Shown piece by piece: positions 1-12,559 of a DNA stretch of 64,000 bases (the first letter of the stretch is position 1; each line of letters begins with the position of its first letter). Below the pieces are notes generated by a model. It worked only from the letters and a program-made list of their open reading frames with translations, was not told where the DNA came from and did no database searches. This DNA comes from Owenia fusiformis (lineage: Eukaryota > Annelida > Polychaeta > Sabellida > Oweniidae), in assembly GCA_903813345.2 (NCBI GenBank), contig CAIIXF020000001.1, positions 27,207,915-27,271,914 of the forward strand, given 5' to 3'. Made by a program: the position numbers and the translations under genes.

Positions 1-793
1 GGTCAGACTAACTATTTCAAGGTCAAGGAGCGAGATTGAAAATGATTTTATCAATCATATCATCTAAAGTGGACCTAATGATATTAAGACATACATCATT
101 ATTATTATTATAAATTAATTCAAACAGAAAAAAAATTCTTAGGATTATCTTCTCAAGTAGATATGACATTTTGTCTCTTTGATGTTGATCTATTTAAAAT
201 TGGGCTCAATCTTGTTTTGATGGTCCCAAAGTTCTCCAAGTTAGATATTATTCACATATTCTTTTATCACCAAACAAGGCAAAGCGTGGACAATATTGCA
301 CCCCTGAGAAGAACATTAATAATTATGTAAATAAATTAATTTGCGTTCAAAGTCTGCCAATATCATGACATGATTGCCATTCTCACCATAAATTTTAAAA
401 TCAATTCTCAGAATGGCATGACTGGAATCATGTAGACTTTGGATTGCATCCATATTAGGGTGAAAAGTCTAAATTGGCCACCTCAAAATTTTCCAAGCAT
501 GCCAACAAAAAAACTAATCAGTTCTAGTCATCCAGAACAAGAGCTATTTCTAAAAATTTCAATTCAATTCATCAAAGGATTTGCCTGGAACTACATAGGC
601 TCAACATTGGAGAGAAGAGTATGATTTTAGGATGGCCACCTTAAACTTTACACAGCATACAAAAACACAAATCAGTCTTAGATATTAATTTTTCGAATGC
701 AATACATATGTCTAATTTTTATGTCAATTAAAATAGATAAAGAAAGATGTGTTAAACATGGGCTTGTAAAATCAATTTTTCATGGAAGAATTA
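1..793. other. 3' flank of the ERICH2-like gene, no gene seen
   Basis: AT-rich sequence without a convincing exon, long reading frame or clear repeat. Because the ERICH2-like gene ends at 794 on the minus strand, part of this stretch is presumably its 3' untranslated region, but I found no clear minus-strand AATAAA near the stop codon. Confidence 0.4.
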
Positions 794-3700
794 CTAACCT
801 GCTAATAACTGCAGTTTTTCTTCAATGACAGGCATAAACTTGAGGGCTTCTGCATTGTCTGGTTCATAGAGCAAAACTGAAAAAAAAAACAATTCATAGA
901 TTCATAGATTCATAGATTCATAGATTATGCAATTAAAAATAATATATTGTGCACAATAAGGTGAGTTCAATTCAAAATACTTTTTAATTGACTTTATTGA
1001 CTCATTCAAATATTAGGTAAGTTTTAGTTATTTGAAGATTGATCTTGTGATATATACATAAAACAGCGGATTATATAAAAATGGACTGTAACAAATACCC
1101 GGATTTGTTGATTTTTAAAAAAAGTAATTTTTTGATATCACTTTTTAACGAGATAATTCATGATGACATCACAAAGCATCTCTGTCATATATAGAACTCT
1201 GCCACATTTCTTAGAAATCAAACTACTATGTGACATCATAGATAATCTCACTGTCACAGATAGAATTCACCTAATTCCCATTGTGATGATTGATGATGAC
1301 ATCACAGACTGTCAACACATATAGACAAAAATGAATTTCAAATGCATATTGGGATATTGTTAGCTAGGACAAACAGAACAGTTTCAGCTATTAATTCTTA
1401 ATTCTATTAGGAATTCTTAACTAAAATAAGTTCAGCAATCTATGTGAGAAAGATGGGTCTGAAATCTTGAACCATCTTTAAACATCACTTACTAAATAAT
1501 ACCAGCAGAAAATGGGGTATCTCTTTTTATGCTCAGCATAAAATGGGACATCACTTTTTATGCCAGCATAAAATGGGACATCACTTTTTATGCCAGCATA
1601 AAATGGGACATCACGTTTTATGCTTGGCATAAAAAGTGATATCAAAAAAATATTTTTTTTTAAAACCAACAAATCCGGGTATTTGTTACAGTCCATTTTT
1701 ATATAATCCGCTGTTATAACTACAGATCAAAGGCTAGAGTATATGTGACCTGTTATCAAATGAAAAAAAATTGATATGAAGATACAAAATTCTGCAAAAT
1801 GATAAATGTGATATAAATCTTCATGGTAAAAAATATTTGAATTTCAGAAAAAACTAAAAAGTGACAATGACAATGTAAAAATTGAGATAATTTTGATTAC
1901 ATCTGCATATACACAATGTACATGTACAGTATATATAAATAAATCTTTCCTATGTAGTCTCAGGTGCAATTACTGTAAAGGAGTGGTATCTATATGGTGA
2001 ATTTTTTGAACACACGTTTCTCTATTATGTTCAAAAACAGTTATATAAAATATATATAAATAATTTTTGCATGAAATTGTAGCCAATCAGTCAACATTAC
2101 ATAAAGGACCGTGTTTTTTACAGAACGTTTTCAATAATTGGTTTCAGAGAAAAACATTGTTAAATTTTTATTTTTTTTATTTATTTATTTGGAAAACGCT
2201 TTTAGAGCAGCGGCACTCAATCGGTGCATCCAATACATCATATTTAAAATATAGATGGGATAAAACATATCATGCAAAAGGCCACTAAAAACATGCATAC
2301 GACTATTGTGTGCACTGTACATGTATTTTTGAATTCAGTTTACCATATCGATACCTATCCTTTAGTGACAAATTCAAAATCCTTCAAAGCAACTTACTCA
2401 TTCTGCATAGTTTTTCAGCATTTTCATAGTCTTGTTGCATGAGGCACCCGACAAACTCCATCAGTAGCTCATTTGGGGCTTTCCTTTCTTCCTCATCCTC
2501 TGTATCTTCTTCCTCTTCATCCTCTGCATCAGCACCACTGTCACTATAGCAACCAAAGAAACATGCCATTGTCATTATTGCGATGTAAATTTGAGCATGG
2601 AGCTAATTTCAAGAAAATGATAACGCTTTTTAGAACCAAATGGAAGATGGAACACTTAGATCAACTTTTTTAGTTTTCATTATTTCTTTATTACAATAGA
2701 CATAATTGTCGTACAGATGACATGGCAAATTGGCAATAGTAGACTCAATCAAATTAGCTTTTTGATATTTTTCATTTAGGAATAATATTTCTGTCCAAAA
2801 ACAAATCAACACAGTGACCATTTTGGGAAGATTTCATAATGCAACATCGTGAAAAAATTGAAAATTCATTCCAGACTTGATTCTGAAACATGTGGGACTT
2901 AATTAAAATGGTAACTACCTGTATGGGTGTCAGTTGCCTGTACACTAAATATTGATATAATTGATGAATAAAAAAAATTAAAGGTTTCACTTACGATGTT
3001 ATAGTTGAATTTGACGCTACATATGATCTTGCAGCTGGATCGGGGATATCATCCAAGCTGCCCCTATCGACCAATGAGATCTTATCTACTCCTCTACTGA
3101 GATCGCTACTACTGGCCGTGGCACATGAGGTACTGAATGCCGTGTATTCAGACCCACTGCTATAAGAACACATTTTAATTGTTATCAAATCAATATCTTG
3201 AATATGGTTTTATTCTCATACTATAGGTGGTCAACATGGACCTTAGATGCTGATGATCCGGGATTTAGTAAAAATACTTTATCTTTTTGGGCCCCCCCCT
3301 AGGCAGACATATTCCAGTGTCATCATAGTATGTGTCATATATCATTTTAAAGCTTATCCAAAGTTACATTGATGTGCCAAGTATCATGGTTTAACTCAAA
3401 AATGGGAAAAAGTTACAGTCATTTTAAAAGTTAGTGTTTTGTCAAAATAAAGTTCAATTTTACACCACATTACTAGTCAATGAGTCCCCCCTTGGCCATG
3501 TTAACAGCAGCAATTATTTTCAGATATGACCTTAAAAGCCCTTCAAATAGGGGTGTAGAGTTTTTTATCCCATGGTTACAAAGATATAGATCGAATATCA
3601 CGTGAAGATATAATTGATACGTGGATGAAGATATCATATTTTAGCAAACAATTCCCAAACCATCGAATATCACTTTTGAAACCATCGAATATCACTTTTT

Positions 3701-6700
3701 GAAAGGTGATATTCGATGGTTCTAAAAGTGATATTCGATGGTTTCAAAAGTGATATTCGATGGTTTTGATTTTTTCAATCTTTTATTATTAATTCAGCAA
3801 AACGATTCTTTATATGTTTTTTATTTATTTGGATCTAGTTTTTACGGCGTTTGCATTAAATACAAACCACCCTGTTACGTCATGTTTATGACGTTTGTTG
3901 AATTATTGCAATCAAAATGTTGAAATAAATAAATCTTGTTGAAATTTATCTGACTATTCAATGTTCTCTGGATAATAATTTCCCATGGGATAAACGGACA
4001 ATCCTATGGTTTTTCAAAAATATCACTTATATCCACTCATGGATATCAGTATCTTCACTCACTCGCTGCGCTCACTCGCAAAGATATCAATATCAACTCA
4101 TGGATATAAGTGATATTTTTTCAAAGCCATAGGATATTCCTATAATAACCCTCTTAAAACCTGTTAAGGCATTTCAGATGAGTTTCCTTAGAGTTTCTAC
4201 CCTCACTGTTCTCTTTTTTCAACTCAATATCCATCCGACCCGAAAAGAATTGCTGCTGTTAAGATGGCCCGGAAGGACACATTGACTAGTGATTTGGTGT
4301 AAAATTGAACTTAATTTTGACCAAACACTAAATTTTAAAATGACTGTAACTTTTTCCCATTTGGGAGTTAAACAATGATACTTAGCAAATCAATGTAACT
4401 TTGGATAAGCTTTAAAATGATATATGACACATACTATGATGACACTGGAATATGTCTGCCTAGGGGGGCCCCATACTTTCGGGACACCCTGTATAAAAAA
4501 CAAATACGCAACAGCTTGCATTGGAAAGGAGAGTATATAAAAAAACAATATGCAACAGCTTGCATAGAAAGGGAGAGTATATAAAAACAAATATGGAACA
4601 GCATGTATTGAAAGGGAGAGTATATAAAAAACAAATATGCAACAGCTTGCATTGGAAAGTAAAGTATATAAAAACAAGTATGGAACAGCTTGCATAGAAA
4701 GGGAGAGTATATAAAAAACAAATATGCAACAGCTTGCATTGGAAAGTAAAGTATATAAAAACAAGTATGGAACAGCTTGCATAGAAAGGGAGAGTATATA
4801 AAAAACAAATATGCAACAGCTTGCATTGGAAAGTAAAGTATATAAAAACAAGTATGGAACAGCTTGCATAGAAAGGGAGAGTATATAAAAACAAATATGG
4901 AACAGCAGGCATTGAAAGGGAGGGTATATAAAAACCAAATATGCAACAGCTTGCATTGGAAAGGAGAGTATATAAAAACAAGTATGGAACAGCTTGCATA
5001 GAAAGGGAGAGTATATAAAAAACAAATATGTAACGGCTTGCATAGAAAGGGAGAGTATATAAAAACAAATACTTACAAACATGTATTGAGAGCATAGAGA
5101 ATTGATTTGACAGCTTTACAGAGCACAGAAGTGTAGTCTTAATTCAAACTGCCGTTGCCGTTGCATATTTGTTTTTTATATACTCTCCCTTTCTATGCAA
5201 GCTGTTGAATATTTGTTTTTTATATACTCTCTCTTTCTATGCAAGCTGTTGCATATTTGTTTTTTATATACTCTCCCTTTCTATGCAAGCTGTTGCATAT
5301 TTGTTTTTTTATATACTCTCTTTCTATGCAAGCTGTTGTATATTTGTTTTTTATATACTCTCCCTTTCGATGCAAGCTGTTGCATATTTGTTTTTTATAT
5401 ACTCTCCCTTTCTATGCAAGCTGTTGCATATTTGTTTTTTTTTATATACTCTCCCTTTCTATGCAAGCTATTGCATATTTGTTTTTTATATACTCTCTCT
5501 TTCTATGCAAGCTGTCTCACCTTTGTTCAGATGGACTCTGTAATCTTGCTAGTTCTAGTTGTTCATGCTCCTTCCAGTCCAGTGAACCATAGTCCTTTCC
5601 ATCACTATCAAATAATAACAAGGATAAAAATAAATAAAGCTTAACCTTATCTAATTCATCTTAACACAATAAGATACAAATATAACCATTTAAGTCCTCT
5701 CGTTTTAATGGTGATTTTTCTTTAAACTCAAATCTAATACGCAAAATGCAAACAAAGAATAACGATTGAATATTTGACTTTCTTTTACATCAAATATGAT
5801 TTTAATTTGTAGATAAACATACATAAAGTTCTCATTAATACTGGTTTCTGAAATACATCATCTGGAAATTTCATGGACTTTGTGATGAGCTTTTTCAAGA
5901 AAGCAATGCTCTGACATCAAATACAAGGGTGGTCAAAAAAATGGAAACCCTGCATTTTCCTTATATCTTTGCCACTTTAAAAAATTACTCCTTGATATTT
6001 CACACATTTGTACATCATTCAATTTCCGTCAACCCTACCATATTTCATGACCATTAGACTGATAGTCACAATTTTACAGCACTTTGAATAACATGCTTCA
6101 GGTTTGGCCATCATCGCGCTATAGGCAAAACAGCACAGTTGTCAATGACCCAAATGCATTCCTCAGCAGGAATGGCCTGAATGACATGAATGATCTCACT
6201 TTTGAGGTTTCAAATTGTCCTGAGGTCATTCTCACATACTCTATCTCTGCCGTATCATCACAGGTAGGGACATTTTAGACGATGAGTATAGGTTTCCCGA
6301 CAGGGCAATAGTGGCCACTGGGACATGTTCTTTAAAGTACTGTAACATTGTGACTATCAAGCTGATGGTCAGGAAATAAAGTAGGCTGGTAGCAAATTGA
6401 ATGATGTACAAAAGTCCAAAATATCAGGGAGTTATTTCTTAAAATGACAAAGATATAAGGAAAATGGTATTAGGGTTTCCATTTTTTTGACCACCCTGTA
6501 CTATAGTATCACTGTTTGAAAAGCATAGGTATGTCTAATAAATAATAAATAAGTAGATTTTGTAATATCTGATTTGTAATGGATGTTTACTGACCCTCAG
6601 CAAAGGTGAAAAGCCTTCATGTGTATCTAAAGATTTAAGATAGTAATAAACAAGTAGTGTAAAAGATAATAATAACGGATTCTATTCTACCTTCTTCATA

Positions 6701-9700
6701 CTTTAAAGAATCATATACGACTTACTCCTCAGGTTTGCGCCTAACTGATGTAAGATTAACTTGTTTACTGGGGGTAGGGGTTCGCCGTGTCCCTGGGGAA
6801 TCGGTGCGGAACATTTCGTCACTATGGATACCACTGATGTTAGATTTTCTCACTCTGCCAACATCCCTAAAGCCAAAATAGAGGGAATATACAGCTCAGC
6901 ACAATTGTAAGACATATGTCAAGAATTTTTGACATCTCAATAATAATCTATAAAATTCTAGAGAATTAATCAAAATTAAACTTTAAAAACTTTTTCTTCA
7001 TGCCTTCAATATCTACATGTAGGCATAACACTAGAAAAACAGCAACTCCACGGAGTAGCAAATCCCACCGAACAAATCATGTTTTGATAAAAAATTTGAG
7101 CCAAATTCATCTACTGGTATTTGAATTATCAAAGATCATGTTTTTATGAAACATGATTGCCATTTTGAAATTCAGCTGTAATCTTTAGATTTATTCTTAA
7201 GCAGAGCTCCTATGTCCCAAGGCATCAGCATATATAATTTTACCCAAATCCATCAACTGGTACTTGAGTTATCAAGGATGTTTAATGAAAAATGGCCGAA
7301 ATTTCGATAAATAGCAGCCACCTTTAAATTTCATCAGGCATCAGTATATAATATTTGAAGTAAATCCGTTCAATGGTATTTGAGTTATCAAAGATTACCT
7401 TTTTTTATGAAAAATGGCAGCCATTTTGAAATTCAGCTTACGCCTTTGAAATTTCTTCTGAACCAGATCTCCTTTTTCCCTAAACATCAGTATATAAAAT
7501 TGGAACCAAATCCATCCACTGGTATTTGAGTTATCATTGATTACGTTTTTTTACAAAAAATGGCGGCCATTTTGAAATTCAGTGGTCATCTTGAAAATGT
7601 CTTATTGAGCAGAACTTCTTTGTCTCTAGGCATCAGCATATAGAATTTGAACCAAATCCGTCAACTGGTATTTGAGTTATCAAAGGTTACGTTCTTTTAT
7701 GAAAAATGGCGGCCATTTTGAAATTTAGCTACCACCTTGAAAATCCCTTCTCGAGCAGAGCTCCTATGTCTCTACGCATCATCATGTAAAATTTGAACCA
7801 AATCCATTCAATGGTATTTGAGTTATCAAAGATAAGGTTTATTACGAAAAATGGCCGCCATTTTGAAATTTAGCTGCCATCTTGAAAATCCTTTCTCGAA
7901 CAGAGCTCTAATGTCCCTCGGCATCAGCATGTAAAATTTGAACCAAATCCATTCAATGGTATTTGAGTTTTCAAAGATAACATTTTTTTATGAAAAATGG
8001 CCACCATTTTGAAATTTGGTGGCCATCTTGAAAATGTCTTCTTGAGCAAGGCTCATTTGTACCCAATCAACAACATATAAAATCTGAACCAAATCCATCC
8101 ACCAGTATTTGAGTTATCAAAGATTATATTTTTTCGAAAAATGGCCGCCATTTTGAATTAAGCGGCCATATTGAAAATTTCTTCTCGAGCAGAGGTCCCT
8201 ACATCCATAAGGCATAAGCCTATACAATTTGAATGAAATCTGTTTACCGGTATTTGAGTTATTGCTCGGACACACGAACGGACTTACGGACGAACGGACG
8301 GAAGGACGGCTTTTCTATATCCCCCTCGAACTTCGTTCGGTGGGATAATAACATTTCTATTCCTTTGTTTTCAATATGTACAATGTATGTGTATGTATAA
8401 CAGAATTTAATATCACAGTGTCTGTAATTGTGTAAAATAATTTAAAACTAAATAGCAAAAATGAAATAATATATAACTAAATAGTTTACCATGGATATTT
8501 TGGTTTATGTAGTCTAGTCTTCCTTGGGACCAATCACTTCTAACCCTGCATCATAACAAAAAGGATACAAATACAATATGATAAAATACAATAACATACA
8601 ATACAATAACATACAATAGATCATATAAGTGGAGTGGAGCTGTTTAAGTGATCACTCCTAAATGAACAATAGTTTTAAATCTGTACTTAATTTAGGATTT
8701 CTTCTCAACTAAATATGAAAACCTTACAATGTTATTAGAACATTTTCTTCTGATCCCAGCATTTAAGAATATTGTGAGGTAGATATGATAGAAACTAATG
8801 AATACATCACAAATGGCACAACACTGATAATGTGGAAAGGTGAGAGATAATGCTTTCAGGCTAACTAATTGCTTATTTTCATCAAATAAGACCCATTCAT
8901 TGTCAAAATAATTGCACTTAAAGGACAACTGAAATAGCTTTTCTCAACTTGCAGCTACAAAAATGTGGTTTTCTCCATTGTAAGCCCAACATAGAGTTCT
9001 TGCGATAGCCATTATAAAATAAATGTTAGATAACTGCTAACGGTCATAGATAACGAAATAAAAACTAACTAATCAATCAAATTGGCCCCCACGTGATTAG
9101 TAACATCATATACAAAATATAGCTTTGGTTTATTGGTTCCTTAGTAATCACAACGTCACGGCAACCAGAGGATTGTTGTGTAAACAAATAACAAAACATT
9201 TTGGCATTATGACGTCTTGATCTAATGGACCAAAATGGGCCACATGGGGACCAGTGAGAGATCACGTGGGGGCCAATAACGTCACAACCAATTCGAATAT
9301 TGCTTATTAAGCAGCTATAACGATCGTTAGAGTGAAATAATTTTCACACTACTGATGAGAAAACATGTCCAAATACATTTATCAGAAAATTATATTGATT
9401 CCTTCAGGTTAAAAATACCATTTCATATCTACTTTAACTAAACTTGACAAAAGAAGCCTAAACAGTACCATCAATACAGCACTGGAATGGTAGTCAATTT
9501 CTTATTCATAGGGAAACACTAAATGTTATTTATCTTTAAAACTACTTACCATAAGAAGAAATGAATTCCAAGCTGTGTCCTCTATTATACTCTGGAAAAA
9601 TCAGACACAGTTTTCTATGTTAAAACTGTTGTGAATACATATAGAGTAAATATGTTCAGATAGATACAGCAAATCAATATTCAATAAGGAAGCTTTGGAG

Positions 9701-10569
9701 GATTTAGATAAGTTATCATAATCACCCAATTAGTGAAACAATATCAAATTATAATTAATCTGAACTAACATGCAAACTATCATTTGAAGAATCAATGAAC
9801 AATTTACAATAAATGTGAGACATTTTACAAATACAATGATAATGCATATTTCTTTCTTTCTCTAATGTGAGAATTGAAAAAAACTCAAACCTAATAACAA
9901 CAAATTCAACCCGTTCACATTGGCTTAATATTGTTATTGTAAACCACAAATTAACATAATAGTCATAATAATTGATATTTTCAAAGAAAATGAAGTCATG
10001 AAAAAGTGAGACACTTGCATACATTTTGGAGAGAGCTTTGAAAAAATTTGGTTCAGATATAGTGGTAACATCGAAATGGCAAATCAGGTCAACAAATAAA
10101 CCGCTGTACAACAATGAACCATGGGCTTTCAATTAGTTGAAAGCCCATGAATGAACGAAACAGTGTTGACAAGAACACGACAACAATTACATGTTATTTT
10201 CTGAGTGGATCTATTTAATATCACCTCGAACATTTTCAATTTATTTAACAACGATTTCGTTTCACCAAAAGTTAATTTTCAGACACAATTAATGGCTGAT
10301 GAAAAAATATGTTTCAGAAATTGATCAGAATAGCCACATTTAACTACTTTAAATGAACAGTTAACGCGAATTGTTACAGTGCTGATATATAATAATATAG
10401 GGTGCATTTTCAAACTAAAAAGAGTGTTCCTACCAAAATGAATTTGCCTACATACCCCTGAAACTCGTATCTGATAGATAGAATGCACAAATAAAACAAA
10501 AGTTTTGCAATTATAGGTAAAAAGTTCTCTTGAAATTTCGAAGTGATTTTACCTGTTAATTCTGTCCAT
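794..10569 (-). CDS. ERICH2: ERICH2-like glutamate-rich protein, multi-exon
   Basis: Coding exons on the minus strand, in order: 10553-10569, 6726-6866, 5521-5604, 2995-3159, 2398-2543, 794-876. All junctions are GT-AG and phases agree, giving 211 codons plus stop. The last two exons identify the family: an acidic run rich in Glu and Asp is followed by APNELLMEFVGCLMQQDYEN, then KLCRMILLYEPDNAEALKF and a final EEKLQLL helix. This is the tetratricopeptide-like helical C-terminus of vertebrate ERICH2, whose function is not established. The N-terminal half is low-complexity and rich in Ser, Thr and Arg. The 5' end is the weak point: possible cassette exons at 8490-8545 and about 9550-9591 have good splice sites but break the frame, and an in-frame Met at 6814 could serve instead of the Met at 10569, giving 188 residues. 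Introns are crowded with repeats. Confidence 0.78.
893..926. repeat. 8-bp microsatellite beside an ERICH2 splice acceptor
   Basis: About four copies of TTCATAGA sit just upstream, in transcript sense, of the acceptor of the last ERICH2 exon. They are followed by an A-run that reads as the polypyrimidine tract on the minus strand. Confidence 0.9.
1062..1715. mobile_element. TIR element (MITE-like) with internal 30-bp repeats
   Basis: The sequence from AACAGCGGATTATATAAA on the left (1062-1110) recurs inverted on the right (about 1663-1715), a terminal inverted repeat of about 50 bp. Near the right end, 1536-1625 contains three tandem copies of a 30-bp unit including AAAATGGGACATCAC, each giving the same ten residues in translation. 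There is no transposase reading frame, so this is a non-autonomous element. Possible short ATA or TA target duplications flank it. It lies in an ERICH2 intron. Confidence 0.85.
3288..4494. mobile_element. Long-TIR element containing nested foldback repeats
   Basis: About 300 bp on the left (3288-3580) returns inverted on the right (about 4160-4478); for example GGCAGACATATTCCAGTG on the left pairs with CACTGGAATATGTCTGCC on the right. The right end continues to a mariner-like terminus reading TACAGGGTGTCCCGAAAGTA inward from 4494, while the matching left tip is missing or diverged. The interior has two further hairpins: 3656-3766, with two forward and three inverted copies of a 22-bp unit around ATCGAATATCAC, and 4002-4134, whose arms contain TATCACTTATATCCA and its complement. 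No transposase was seen. Confidence 0.8.
4495..5075. repeat. 44-bp minisatellite, array 1 (about 13 units)
   Basis: Tandem units of about 44 bp contain AACAGCTTGCATAGAAAGG and GAGAGTATATAAAAA, with two alternating subtypes (CATAGAAAGGGAG and CATTGGAAAG). The long minus-strand reading frames here arise from the repeat and have no sign of being genes. The array starts exactly where the TIR element at 3288-4494 ends. Confidence 0.95.
5163..5514. repeat. 44-bp minisatellite, array 2, inverted (about 8 units)
   Basis: These are the same units as array 1 but in the opposite orientation (TATACTCTCCCTTTCTATGC...), separated from it by an unrelated spacer of about 90 bp (5076-5162). The array runs to within a few bases of position 5520, where the splice donor of ERICH2 exon 5521-5604 lies, so the intron begins with repeat sequence. 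Confidence 0.95.
5922..6500. mobile_element. Tc1/mariner-type MITE with long TIRs
   Basis: The left end reads TACAAGGGTGGTCAAAAAAA and the right end is its complement, TTTTTTTGACCACCCTGTA. Homology between the arms continues for about 190 bp, for example the ATGATGTAC/GTACATCAT block. TA dinucleotides flank both ends, the usual Tc1/mariner target duplication. No transposase is present. It lies in an ERICH2 intron. Confidence 0.88.
7063..8345. repeat. Array of about nine 145-bp units bounded by short inverted repeats
   Basis: Roughly nine diverged units of about 145 bp contain the landmarks GGTATTTGAGTTATCAAAG, AAAATGGCGGCCATTTTGAA, GAGCAGAGCTCC and GGCATCAGCATATAAAATT. The array ends in an ACGGACG-type microsatellite (8275-8310) and a GAAC/GTTC hairpin. 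The outer ends are an inverted pair, TCCCACCGAAC at 7063 and GTTCGGTGGGA at 8335. Core repeats followed by a microsatellite recall the pearl-type Helitron-like elements described in bivalves, but that is an inference. A lone inverted fragment of the same family lies at 34618-34775. Confidence 0.85.
9081..9277. mobile_element. Small TIR element (197 bp)
   Basis: Perfect 17-bp terminal inverted repeats: ATTGGCCCCCACGTGAT on the left and ATCACGTGGGGGCCAAT on the right. There is no coding capacity and no obvious target duplication. Confidence 0.75.
10120..10149. repeat. Perfect short hairpin
   Basis: CATGGGCTTTCAA and TTGAAAGCCCATG form a perfect 13-bp stem with a four-base loop. Its role is unknown. 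Confidence 0.7.
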
Positions 10570-12559
10570 GGTCGGCCATTTTTGCGGAAGTTACACTGAA
10601 ACGCAAACTCCATATAACGAAACGAAATCACTAGAAAAAAACATGGCACACATTGTGCGCATGTGCAGCAAAGTTTAGACCAATTAGATTATTTGATTAT
10701 TTCGCGCACGTGAATTATTTGCTTCCGAGCACTTACAAGCTTGCCACAATAAACTAACCTGGCAGAGACTACCCTTAGCCTACTTCATTTTGGCGAAATT
10801 TCAGCTCAAACTCGTGAAAAATGCATTATGCATACGCTGGTGTGAAGCCTTGGAGACACTCATTTTGGTAAATATGATTTATGGGGTATACTTTTCTGCA
10901 GTTTGTGGGAGTTTGGGACATTAAATGTTAAAATTCAAGAAAATATGCCAATTAAACGACTGATCGATTATTATATACCAGCACTGTACATGGAATATTT
11001 TGAAGGTTGGTGACATCATTGTTAATAACATAGCAAGGAAGTTAACTCAATAACGACTCTAATGAATGCTGTAATTGGGTTTACTTGTTAAACTAATCGG
11101 GAATGCATCGGGATAAAAAAATATGAATGATGACCCCGGAATGACACCCCTGAGTGAGAGATGAAATTTTTCAATAGACATGGAGTGGTGAGATGGGTAG
11201 ATTTTAATTCCGGTCAATTCTAATATCTGTTCCTACGCCTGTAAGAGGAGGGGAAGCTTCAGAGCTTTAGTGATAACAGAATAATTTACTTGCTTACAAC
11301 CTTCGTTTGTTCGAATTTTCACTGGCTAGTTTCCAAATGCTACACTTCGATGTGATGTTTTAATTGATGTAGGCATATTTTGTACACTTTTTTTTGTCTT
11401 GATGTGAAATAAGAAGGTAAGAACATAATATTATTCGAAGCATATTTCCAAAATTTTGAGGCCGCTATTTTGTTTGTCGATTTTTGACCAACCAGAGATG
11501 TATGTCATCTCAATACACGTATACATTATAAGGATATGTCATCTTTGAACTCTGTTAATGCTCCTGGGTGCCTGTGTTTTCTTGCCTAACTTAGCCTTAA
11601 AAAAATTAGGAAAATTTAATAAAAAAACATATGAAAATGCCTACAACTTGGCAGTACATCTCTTGCAATGGCAAACACACTCACTATTAAATAAACATGT
11701 CGTCCATCTATTGATTGTACAATGATCTTCCAATCCAATTCACGGCGTAAGCCAAAATAACGCCGAAAAGCGAAATGTTTTGAAATGTTAAAAGTAGGTC
11801 AATTTCCAAGATGGAAGTTTTAGAGCTAGCAATGTTTAGCTTAGTAAAATATCATATCATGCAACCGTCATAGTTAGAGCAATTTATTAATAAAATAATC
11901 AGAAAGATGAAGCATGGGATCCAGTATGATTTATATTATGAATATGGTGTACTAACATGGAAAATAATAGGACATAACTTTAGTGCGAAACTCGCCACAA
12001 TATACAAAGCTGGTTTTATTGCAAAATAAAAAATCCTGATAACTTACACTCATCTCTCCCGTTAGACACATGTAAGTAGCTGAATATACTTCATATATCT
12101 ATCTGAGGTAGCTGGCGAAGCATACAATGTTTATCCTAAATATACATTTTATGTAAACACCGGATTTTTTCAATTTTATGGGAAATTGAAATGATTTTCA
12201 TGCTGATGCTCATTCACTGATCAAATTACATGTAGGCAAATGTAAATTGTGTTTTGTAAATGAGACTCATAATATGAGAAATAGAACATGAACAATGATG
12301 TTCATTCTCCTTCACGATATACAGATCTGTATTTAGACAGTTAATCAGAAAATGTCTGTGTCTTTCACAAGACTCAGATTTTATGTCATTTGACACGTGT
12401 GCTCTGTTATACTGTAGTACATTCTAAGGTTACCCAAAGAGCTGTCTCTACTATATGTATTAAACAATTCTCTTAGACAATGTCAAAACCTGGATGATGA
12501 CCTTGTCCGTGAGATCATTTTTGATAATTACTTACTAATCTTCTTTAGATGATAACAAA
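10570..12559. promoter_or_regulatory. Shared spacer between divergent ERICH2-like and COX14-like genes
   Basis: This stretch separates the ERICH2-like start (minus strand) from the COX14-like start (plus strand) and must hold both promoters. A short out-of-frame upstream reading frame (10556-10579, seven codons) overlaps the proposed ERICH2 Met codon. A possible noncoding first exon of the plus-strand gene ends at a consensus donor (AAGAAG|GTAAGA) near 11415. I cannot identify TATA boxes or other sites with confidence. Confidence 0.45.

Noticed and set aside
439-624. Short open frame near the left edge
   Set aside because: Sixty-one codons with no homology that I recognise, no splice context and AT-driven composition.
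4390-5095. Three overlapping long minus-strand reading frames (170-230 codons)
   Set aside because: They come entirely from the 44-bp minisatellite and the adjoining transposon end, are open in all three frames, and encode only a repetitive hydrophobic pattern without splice or start context.
5169-5644. Overlapping plus-strand frames of 117-149 codons
   Set aside because: They are the inverted minisatellite array read in three frames, running into an ERICH2 exon on the wrong strand.
7063-8345. Regularly spaced repeats considered as a CRISPR array
   Set aside because: The units are about 145 bp, contiguous and diverged, with no repeat-spacer alternation, in an intron of an animal gene.
8490-8545. 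Candidate ERICH2 coding exon
   Set aside because: Splice sites are good, but no reading frame passes from it into exon 6726-6866 without a stop; it may be a noncoding or alternative exon.
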